DNA of 64,000 bases from Pythium myriotylum (taxonomy: Eukaryota; Oomycota; Peronosporomycetes; Pythiales; Pythiaceae): NCBI GenBank assembly GCA_023091665.1, contig JALJCQ010000007.1:496001-560000 (forward strand), given 5' to 3'. Every line of letters starts with the position of its first letter. Position 1 is the first letter of the stretch. The position numbers and the translations under genes are program-made. Shown here piece after piece: positions 55,590-64,000 of the stretch. Below the pieces are notes generated by a model. The model did no database searches. It saw only the letters and a list, made by a program, of their open reading frames with translations, and was not told the DNA's origin.

Positions 55590-58500
55590 GCAGCTCGCCG
55601 GGGACCCGAGGGGATCCGGTACGCGTCGAGCTTCAAGTCCCTCAAGCGACACAAGAAGCCCAAGTCATGCATGTGTTTGCATATGTTGGTAGTGAAGACA
55701 TTAATACCAACAACAAGTTGCCAGTTGGCCAAGGTGAAAACGAAGCGCGTTCGTTCCTTGTTTGTGCTGGCGACCCAAGTCCTGGTCTGGAAAGACACTT
55801 CCAACTCCAGCCAGGCGAACGTCGTGGATGGTGGTCCATGCACCCTGAGCCAGTTGGCCAGGCCAGGATTGCCATCGTCAACGGTGCTGTGTGCGACCGT
55901 AGGGTCCGCATCTTGCTGGATTCCGGCTCATCGACCAGCATGGTCAGTCTGGACCTAGCTAGGAAGCTGGGACTTCAGCTCAAATTCGGTGACCGGCTTA
56001 AGGTCAGCGGCATCGGCGGCGTCGTGACCTACGCCACAGCCAGAACCAGGGTTAAGGTGACGCTCGGCATGAGCGTCGCCTACTTTCTGGACCTCTGGGC
56101 TGGGAATATTGGCGAGGGCATCGACTGCTTGCTGGGACTCGACTTCATGGTCTGGGCAGGAGTCCGACTCTGTGCCTACGAAGGGTCGGTCCGGCTGCCA
56201 GACGAAGAGTTCATCCCGCTGGTCGCAGCTGGTCAAAGACCGAAGCTGCCAGAACGAGCGTCAGTCAGCACCCTGGAAGACATTTACTTGTCGCCGGGTC
56301 GCAGCACGCTGGTGCCAGCTCGCCATCGAGCTGGAAAGCTTCAGGTCTGGGCGTGTCGTCAAGACAACTGGGTGACAACCGTCGTCGTCGGGCCAGACGG
56401 CCAGCTTCAGGCCGTCCGAGTGACGAATGTGTCACCTCAGCCGATCATGATCCCAGCTCGGACGCCAGTCGCTCACCTGGTCGAGGATGGCCACCTGCCG
56501 CTAGGCCAGAGGTGTGCCAGGCTCAACTCGACTAGGTATCTTGAGTGGCAGGCGCTGGTCTACGAGGGTTCTCACTCTAGCCAGTTCATCCGGGCGCAGG
56601 ACGAGCTCATCGACGCCTACAACGCCAGTCTGCCTCCAGCTGTGGTTAAACCAGCCTACGACGCACCTAAGAAGATTCTGCCAAGGGGCGAGGTGCTCGT
56701 GGAGCTGGAAGATGTGCCAGATCTTCGTGTAGGTGCGTCTTCCCAGTTGGACCAAGCTGCTGTGGCATCGTCTGAGCCAGGAGGGCAATCTGCTCAAGGT
56801 GTCAGCGCCGAGCGACCACGCAGCGAGCCTGAGCCAGTCCAAGCGCGCGATCCAGGTTGTGCTCAACATGTCGAGCCAGGAGAAGTCGCTTCGGAGCTGG
56901 AAACAGCCATGCCACCACCACCACGACAAGATTCCGTGCTAGCAACACCAGCTGCACGACTGCCCGAGCCAGGCACCAACCTACCCAGAGTGGCCGCTCC
57001 AAGCGTGCCTGTTGTACCGGCGAGCTCGTCATTGACGAGTGAGCTTCCCGCCGAGGCGGGGTCTGCAGGCGCCGGAGTGGTTATGATGGCTCTTGACCAG
57101 GTGCCAGACTCAGGCGAACCTCACTTGCTGCAAGTCGAGCCAGAGCGGCAACACTCACTGCCGGCTCAGCGACCCAGGACTAGTCAGGGAGCGACCTCTA
57201 CAGCAAGTGTTCCAAGTCCTCAAGCTCCTGCCCAACCGCAGCTCACCATTGGTATGAAGCTAGTTCAGCGCCGAGTGAGCCGGGAAAGCACGCCGATCCA
57301 GCGTCTCGCGTGCACGTTGAAGCTGGTTTCGTCTCAAGATAACCAGGGAGACGACGATGCGCTCTCATCGGTAGTGAAGTCACCGCTGGTCAGTCTGGAA
57401 ATGCTGGATAGCGAGAACTCTGGGCTGGTTCTCAGTTTTGACGGTGCGGCTAAGCTCAAGCCCAACGCTGGAAGTGCCAGTTTTGTGTTGTGGCAGTTGC
57501 CAGGCTGGATCCCAGTGTTTGCTAGGTCGATATACCTGGAAAATGTGACTGTGAACCAGGCCGAGTACCACGGCCTGCTGCGAGGGCTGGAATACGTGCT
57601 GGAACTGAAGACAGAGCTAGTCAAGCGGCTTGTTGTGGTTGGAGATTCACGAATTGTGATCCAGCAATGCCAGGGAGCTATTGGCTGCAACCAACCCCAT
57701 CTAGCACTACTCCTAGAAGAGTTCGATCGACTCCGAGCTGGGTTCGATGCGATCGACCTGGTTCACGTGAAGCGAGAGTTCAACGGTGCTGCAGACTACC
57801 TAGCTGGGCTAGCACTCCGGACGCAAAAGACCCAGGACATTCAGGACGAGGTGACGTTCGGTGAGCTAGTCCAGCTCAACAAGCTGCCAGACCAACTAAC
57901 GCGAAGGCAAGGTGCTCAAGATGCTCAAGATCGCGGTGAGACGGCTCAAGATCCAGGACCAAGTGTTGAAGATGCTGGAGATCCAGGTACAGCGACTGAG
58001 GGCGCCACCCAGCGCTCAGAACGTCACCGAAGTGAGCGCGACGCTGGTTCCGGCGTCCCCGAGTCAGGTATCCAGGGCGATGACGACACGGCCGGTCTCA
58101 CGGGACCGCGCACGAGCCAGGAAGAAGGAAAGCCACGCTTGCCCGGCTCTGCAGCCGTTTTCGTCGCTCGGACGCGCAGCGCAAGCCGCGCCGCGGCTCA
58201 AGCGCCGTCCGCGACTGCCGTTCCGGTACCACGGCGTCGAAGGAGCTCGAGGATCGCCGCGCAAGCTCCCACATCGGTTGAGCTCGGTCAATCGTCGGCC
58301 CCAAGTCTCCAGCGACGCGTGACTGCCGAAGATTCGGTGCCGAGCCAAATCCCTGTGGGTGTGAATCTTCGTGACGCAGCTGCTCTTCCCGAACCAGATT
58401 TTGTCGCACCGCCTGTCCCATCTGGACCCGTCTTTACACCGGACGCCACCCATCGTCCAGTCTCTGAACGTGAATCCAGCGTGGATCCAGCTCCACACCC

Positions 58501-59242
58501 ATCGTCAGTCGCCATAGACGTTGGAACGGCCAGCCAGTCGAGGCCGCAACCTCCTGGTTATGTACAAGTCGACGAAGAGCCCCCGTTCTATGTGCGACAA
58601 GGCGCTGAGAATCTTGAGGGCGTGTCAAGTTCGCGCAGTCGTTTCCCAACTCAAAGCGAACATGACCCAACTGGAAGTGGTGTCGGAGAGACTGGAAATG
58701 CAGTCGAAGAGCGATGGCGGCGGATCCGTGCTCACCAGGACGCTGACGAGTACACCAAGAAGATGAAGCTGTTCCTAGCCGGAGATACTCGTTTCCTAGA
58801 TCGTGACGACGTTTTCCAGCTCGCTAAAGTCGCTGACCAGTTCGTACTTGACGAACATGACGTGCTCCGGTGTGTGAGTCTCCGGCCTAGGGCCAGAGAG
58901 AGGCCAGCTCAGCTAGTCGTCCCAGCTGGCATGAGGAAAGACGTGCTGCATCACTGCCACGTCGACAGGGCGGCCACCAGGGTATTACACGCACGTATGA
59001 GCGAGTCCGTTCAGAGTATTACTGGACTGGGATGTACCAGGACGTCGTTCGATTTTGCTCCAGCTGCGTCGACTGCAGTACGGGCAAAGGTCTCCCAGCC
59101 AACCCTGGTCCGTCTCCTGGTAATATCCAGCCAGAATATCCGTTCCATGTTGTCTCGATGGACTTCGTGCTCCCACTGCCTCCGTCTGAGCAGGGAAGCA
59201 CGGCGTTGCTACTGTTCCAGTGCATGTTTACTGGCTTCGTGA
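55587..59242 (+). CDS. Pol part 1 of retroelement B: protease - linker - RNase H - integrase zinc finger start
   Basis: Open in the -1 frame from the slippery site; the first ATG is 55667. Aspartic protease: ILLDSGSSTSMVS with Asp at 55919, and DCLLGLDFMVW downstream. After a conserved post-protease region (to about 56720) there is a Gln/Pro/Ser-rich linker. Then RNase H of the extra chromovirus type: LSFDGAAK (Asp at about 57440), NQAEYHGLLRGLEY, VVGDSRIVIQQ and FNGAADYLAGLA, all four acidic positions kept. No reverse transcriptase motif (no DD box, no RT core) occurs between protease and RNase H, yet there is no stop. The start of the integrase zinc-binding region (HHCHVDR) is reached at about 58950; after about 58970 the correct frame is -1 and the residues to 59242 are spurious. 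Confidence 0.85.
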
Positions 59243-60357
59243 TGTGTAAGGCGATGTCGGATACCAGCGCCCCAGCAGTCGCCAAGGCATACGACGAAGT
59301 GGTATTCCAGCGTTTTGGAGCCAGCTCTATCATCCGCCATGACCAGGACCCAGTCTTCATGAGCGAAGTGTTTGGTCAGTTCCGAGCTATGCTAGGTAGC
59401 CAGCAACGTGCGACGCTGGCTTACCGGCCCCAAGCCAACGGCCAGCAGGAGCGCTCAGTCCAGACTATTTCCAGAAGCATCAAGGCTTACGTAGCCAGGC
59501 CGGGCCAGGACGACTGGGAAGACGTCGTCTATCGACTCATGTTCGCTATCAACACCTCCGTCGATGCCACCAGGAAGGATACGCCTTTTTTCCTAGCTCA
59601 CGGTTGGGATGCCAAGTCGACGATAGCCGCCATGATCGCCCAGGCACCCAGGAAGCGGCGTGGAAACAAGATGGCTGCGTATTTCTGGCGAATCAAGATC
59701 CAACGCGAGTACCAGTATGCACTAGCTTGGGCAAGGGATCTCCAGGCCGAGGCCAAGCAGTCCAGAGCCGAGCGTCAGACTGCTAGCTGGAACAGGCTTC
59801 CGGACTCTGTTAAGACCGGTTTCGAAGTTGGAGACGCGGTCTGGTTATATCTAGCTCGAGTGAAGCCAGGTCTAGCTAAGAAACTTGCTCACCACTGGCA
59901 CGGACCGTTCCGGATCATCGAAAAGGCCAACGATCACCGTGTCCGGCTCAAGACTGAAGGGACTGCGTATCGTGTGAACCCCTGGGTTCACGTAAGTCGT
60001 CTGAAGCCACGTGTGCTATTCGAGGATCGTCCAGCTGATGTTCTCGACCCAGTACCAGAAGACTTGGACTGGGACGCTGCTCTGCTACCAGAAGATAGCT
60101 GGGAGCCAGATGAAGCCAGTGGTGAGTATGAAATGGAGTCAATCCTGGATGTTAGATGGGAGTCCCAGCGAACTAGAGCCGGCAACAAACTGAAACGTCA
60201 GTATTTGGTCAAGTTTGTCGGGTACGACGAGCCAGAGTGGATTCCAGTCGAGAAGATCAAGGCTGGCAAGTTGCTGTACGAGTTCGACAACAGCCGCCGC
60301 GCCGAGAGTCGCTTCGCTGCTATGCAGTCGGGCGACGGCGAGCCTGAGGACCGCTAG
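58970..60357 (+). CDS. Pol part 2 of retroelement B: integrase and chromodomain
   Basis: The frame carries on the integrase after a one-base loss near 58970: GGHQGITRTYERVR, YYWTGMYQDV and CSSCVDC complete the HHCC finger. Catalytic core: VSMDFVLPL (Asp), RHDQDPVF (Asp) and NGQQERSVQT (Glu), with exactly 35 residues between the second Asp and the Glu. The C-terminal region has VGDAVWLYL and HWHGPFRI, then a chromodomain at about 60130-60300 (YEMESILDVR, QYLVKFVGYDEPEWIPVE). The first ATG is at 59032, but translation would normally come from pol. Chromodomain integrases of chromoviruses target heterochromatin. The stop is at 60355-60357. Confidence 0.88.
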
Positions 60358-61312
60358 GGCAACCTAGCGTGGATTGGGAGCTAGCATCCCCAGCGCCCAG
60401 CGTTGAAAGCTAGCGTCTTGGGTGCCAGTGCCCTTGCGCTCCGCGCAGAATACTGGCGACCTGGGAATGAAGCTTGCTGCACTCCCAACCTGCATATGCA
60501 TATGTGACGGTGACTAGCACCAGCGAGCCAGTCTTCACGACTGGGTGCAAGTCGGCTGGGTCAGAGGGCGCGTCTTTCCGAGCTAGCTCGAGTTGGATCG
60601 TGAATTTCCAGTTCGAAGTCCGACTCGGCGAGCTAGTCTGGATGTGAAATCCATCGACCCTCTGCTCCCAGCCACAACCATGAAAAACTGCATGTATCAA
60701 GTCGATCGGTGAACGCTACCTGCTATTGCACAAGATTTCCAGATCGTTCCAGGTGAACTTACTATTGCACAAGATTTCCAGATCGTTCCAGGTCAACCGC
60801 GATTACGCTTCACTGGCTATGGCATGTGGAGCCAGACGAATGAGCCCACCCTTGCGAGCATGCGACGCTAATGGTCCGCGAACTGCTAGTTCCAACGTTT
60901 TGGTGACGCCCGCCGGCCTCTGCGCCACTCGTTTGAAAAGTCGTCGGCTTCTCTACGCAACGTTGACTCAGCACCTGCTGATGCGCGCTTTTTTTCGCCA
61001 GACGCTGTCTCCAGTTGGGTCCAGCTCGTTAGAAGCCCACGACCAGTTGCAAGAATGTCCCTAGTACTGAATGCTGTCTGCGCGGACAATGGAGGCGACG
61101 TTGCTACAACAGGATCGCAGGAAGCCAGCGTCCTAAGGATGGATCCAACTTCTGGCGTCAACGACATCAAGTCTAGCACCCAGTCAGCCGTGCTGTTGCG
61201 ATCGATGCCCGTGCACTGTGCACTGTGTTGTTGCCCAGATCAGAAGTATGTGAGTGCTCAGCGCCTCGACGCTTCTCTCCTAATCCGCGTCTCGGGTTGA
61301 GCAGAGGGCGGT
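60358..61312 (+). other. 3' untranslated region of retroelement B, with a 39-bp tandem duplication
   Basis: 955 bp without a supportable gene. CTATTGCACAAGATTTCC begins at 60723 and again at 60762, two copies of a 39-bp unit. A weak polypurine tract (GAGCAGAGGGCGGT) ends at 61312, directly before the LTR. Confidence 0.6.
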
Positions 61313-62441
61313 TGTGATAAAGTGCCCGCGTCTTTTGCAGCCTGGCCAGGCCCCAGGAGCTGGCACAGGGCTGGATTAGTTGGCTAGGAAATTAAATGAC
61401 AAGAGTTAGTAGGTGGCGGTAGCCTGGTACACTGTACCAGCTACTCACCCACCTTCCAGTTTGGCACAGTGTGCCAAGAGCTGGATTCATCCACTGGACC
61501 TTCCCAGTGGGTGATTTTCTGTCTGGCTTGAGCTGGCTCCCTCCGGATGTTGACCAGATTCATCCATTCCGGAAACTGGTTTTTACCGGTTTTCCCAGTT
61601 CGGATTGTGCAATTTCCAGTTAGACCACACAGAGTAGGGTTCTTATCAGATCTGGTAGTTAAGTAGGTAGGGTTCAGGGAGCCAGTTCCTGGCTCCCCTT
61701 AGGGTTTTACCCTGTATTCAAAAGACTTCGCTTTTTGCTCTCGACTCCCCAAGTCTCCTCCGTCGAACCGCGGGAGGACCCAGCGTCTACATCACAAGGT
61801 AAGCCTGCGTGTGTTGGATTTACCGTAGTGGACTGTGTGCGCGTGTGTCTGGCTGCTGGTGCGTGGGTATTGGTGTGTTTGCGAGTGAGGAGAGGAGCCA
61901 ACCCCCTTTCCAGCCCTTGAGGCACCTGCAAAGGGTACTAGTTTGTACTAGAGACCTGGAGCACTCCATATTCTTGCGTATTCTTGTGTTGCGATAGCTG
62001 GGAACTGGTCGTAGTTCCCCAGTTAAAGTAATACACTTCATTTGATTGAGAGAGAGTTTCCCAGATCCCAGAGGGGATTCCCAGTGTCCTGGCCGATCGA
62101 GGTTGTCCTCCGTCCCAGGCGAGACCCAGCGGATCGAAGTTAGTCTTCCGTCCTGGGTCTAAGTGTGTCGTTTGTATTTGTGTATTAAAAGACTGGTCCT
62201 CATCGTTACCTAGAGCTGGTTGAGCCATCTTGGGTTGGTGGAATACTCCAAGTGGACATATTTCCCCATACTTCAAAGCTCAAAAGAACCGGCCAAGGGA
62301 TACATAACGTGAGGTACGAAGCCAGAACTTGGGTTTTCACAACGGACCCAAGTTCGCCTGCGTGTATTCCCCATATACACGCTAGGTCTATACCCTTCTC
62401 CAGCTCCAGAAGCTAGCGAAAAGGCAGCGCACTTCATCACA
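61313..62441 (+). repeat. 3' LTR of retroelement B
   Basis: 1129 bp, TGTGATAAAGTGC ... GCGCACTTCATCACA, followed by CAAT. It has the GATCCG variant of the array units, but also private changes (GGCCGATCG at about 62091, GGACATATT at about 62256, and a changed segment at about 61700-61750), so it has diverged from both 5' LTRs. Confidence 0.9.
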
Positions 62442-63399
62442 CAATCCCTTCAACGAAGTGGTAGTCTTGGTGAGTGGACCGACCGAGACGGCTCAAGAAG
62501 AAGGCGATGACGAAGATATCGACGGCGAGTCTGAGCGCTGGCCAGCTGATTAGATGCGGAGCAGCTAGGAAAGGAAGTACAGACGGAGCGGTACACTAAG
62601 CTGGCAACCAAGATCGCTGATAAGCTCAATTTAGCCCCCCCAAGAGCTGCTTCTTCGCTTCCAAACCTGACCGCAAGCGAAACGATGACTGTCCTTGTGA
62701 GAAACTTCCTAAGCCGTAAACACGAGACCGATTTTGAAGTCGATTTGGCGAAGAAGTTAAAGAGTAAAGCATTTAAAAGCAGTTCAACAAGACGATGGGT
62801 GCGTTCGCAGAGGCCGACCCGAATGCAACGACGAATGAACAAACGGAAGTGGCGTTCAAGCTCATCGATGAAAAACATTCCGAAAGGTGACAGCAGCTGT
62901 TCGTAAGTAGGCTGAGTGTATTTCTTTTGCCACCCATATAGGTGGTCGTGTTCGTGAGCAACCAGCGCCGACTGCGGTCCTATGTCGCTGAGCGACGAGT
63001 AGAAGAGCACAAAGCTGACATACATTAGATCGGTACATGGAGGAGCAGCGGGGTACGGACATCCAGGCCAATCGCTACTCGGAGATCGCCACGCGAATAG
63101 GTTCACGGCTGAGCGGTGCCACAATGAACAAAGGACTTCAGGTACTCGCGGCAGCAGTCTCGAGCAAGTCACTTGATCAGCTTATGAAGCGATACCTGGC
63201 AACACCAGCCTCCACCCCGTCACGTCCGCGGCTTGAGCGTACGAGCAGCCATTATAGAGCAGGTATCGGACGAGGAGGTGGGTTCGATCCACCGCGCGCT
63301 GACTGAGCGCCTTGTCAGCGTGTCGAAAATGGCCATTGCGCCGTGCGTAATGGCGCATCAGCTCGATCCTCTGCTTCAGCTGCATCTTCTCATCTTCTC
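62442..63399. other. Unrecognised sequence, possibly a decayed gene on +
   Basis: Short + strand pieces such as GKEVQTERYTKLATKIADKL (about 62560-62630) and QANRYSEIATRIGSRLSG (about 63060) look protein-like and similar in style to each other, but the frames change and I cannot assign them. A minus frame over 62450-63172 looks like the complement of these pieces and is not called. Confidence 0.3.
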
Positions 63400-63790
63400 G
63401 TTGACGTCGAGACGCCTCTTGTCCAGGAGCGCGACCACGTGGCCGATGACGTCACCTTGCCCGCGAGAAGAATCGGCCCGAGGTCGCGCGGAGCTAACAC
63501 CGGGTACTTCTTGGTCATGCTACGGATCGCCTCGCAGGCGGCGGCGGCGCTCAGCTCAAGCACCTCTCGTACATGCACACGTGGGTAAACCACAGCAAGA
63601 AATCCAAATACCATCACACCGGATCCCACACAAACAGCATCGAGGGTGCGTGGGAGACGAAGCTCAAGTACTAGTAGAAGGTCATTCGTCGATGGAGCAA
63701 GTTCGCGGGGTGGTTGACGAGTGGCGATGGCGAAGCTGCTTCTTCCGTGAGAACTTCGCCGCGGGCGATAAGTTCAAGGGCTTGGTGACA
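63400..63790 (+). pseudogene. ISXO2-like (IS1595-type DDE) transposase fragment
   Basis: A piece TGYFLVMLRIASQAAAAL (about 63500-63545) is followed, in another frame, by QLKHLSYMHTWVNHSKKS, HHTGSHTNSIEGAWETKLKY and a stop at about 63669. HxxVNHS plus GxHTNxIEGxW is the characteristic C-terminal part of ISXO2-like transposases, with the catalytic Glu in SIEG. The copy is frameshifted and short; termini were not found. Confidence 0.5.
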
Positions 63791-64000
63791 CCAGCCACGC
63801 ACCACCCTACTGCTTAGACTCATTTAAGTACGATACTCATATGAGACAACGGGTTACACTTTGATATTAACGACTTTGAGTACGAATCGGAGTTGCGCAC
63901 TCCACGAGAAAGAGCGCGATCGCAGCATGATATATTATATCATGAGGGTTAAGCTACAGAACCAAAAATACAGAGCCAAAAACACAGCGGGAATACCGAT
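63791..64000. other. Non-coding end of window
   Basis: AT-rich sequence; no gene or clear repeat is visible. Confidence 0.3.

Larger units (their letters stand above)
46506..62441 (+). mobile_element. Retroelement B: Ty3/gypsy chromovirus with tandem 5' array and no reverse transcriptase
   Basis: 15,936 bp from LTR to LTR. Order: 5' LTR (46506-47636), five LTR-gag units (47637-52573), gag, -1 frameshift site, protease, long linker, RNase H, integrase, chromodomain, 3' untranslated region and 3' LTR (61313-62441). The right flank is CAAT; the matching CAAT is found not at its own left flank but at the flank of LTR A (reverse of 40704-40707). The order protease, RNase H, integrase, chromodomain is that of a chromovirus from which reverse transcriptase has been lost. 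Gag carries one in-frame TGA and integrase one single-base frameshift. Confidence 0.9.

Noticed and set aside
62450..63172. 240-codon minus frame with hydrophobic stretches
   Set aside because: It appears to be the complement of decayed + strand coding pieces; no motif.

Overview
The window looks like a transposon-dense, gene-poor region of a eukaryotic genome, most probably an oomycete (Phytophthora/Peronosporaceae type). The reasons are short GT-AG introns (54-68 nt), a Ty3/gypsy chromovirus with an extra RNase H domain before a chromodomain integrase, chromodomain-fused PiggyBac, several MULE families, and an ISXO2-like fragment. There are no operons and no bacterial signals. The organism call is inference from family content.

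Layout. 1-3246 (-): PiggyBac-type transposase with two N-terminal chromodomains, running off the left edge and split by a frameshift in a T6 run. 3.4-3.65 kb and 5.55-5.84 kb: short AT-rich inverted-repeat pieces with ACCATC/GATGGT ends. 3885-5561 (-): two-exon coiled-coil gene. 6260-6931 (+): compact DOT1-like methyltransferase. 7000-8259 (-): protein with two tandem P-loop kinase domains of the N4BP2-like type. 9.6-17.1 kb: three decayed MULE transposases and one small multi-exon gene that carries a 50-nt homopolymer.

19.4-62.4 kb is the core of the window. A MULE transposase is split: its N-terminal half is at 19409-19872 (+) and its C-terminal half at 46505-44392 (-). Between them lie (i) array A, 19873-40703 (-): one full 1131-bp LTR followed by exactly 20 tandem 985-bp units, each made of the 3' 506 bp of the LTR plus the first 479 bp of the internal region (primer site and truncated gag); and (ii) a 5.8-kb segment, 40704-46505. 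Element B, 46506-62441 (+), follows: a full LTR, five more units of the same kind, then gag, protease, RNase H, integrase, chromodomain and a 3' LTR. Element B has no reverse transcriptase domain, yet its protease-to-RNase H reading frame is open. Gag and pol are joined by a canonical -1 slippery heptamer placed directly before the gag stop.

The flanks indicate that the 5.8-kb segment has been inverted between the two oppositely oriented retroelements. Re-inverting it on paper restores a 4-bp target-site duplication for B (CAAT/CAAT), a near-identical one for A (GTTG/GCTG), and a single in-frame MULE of 858 codons.

62.4-64 kb: sequence I do not recognise, then an ISXO2-like transposase fragment. 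Many of the breaks are single-base and sit in homopolymers, so some could be sequencing errors. The near-identity and exact size of the array units also call for read-level confirmation.
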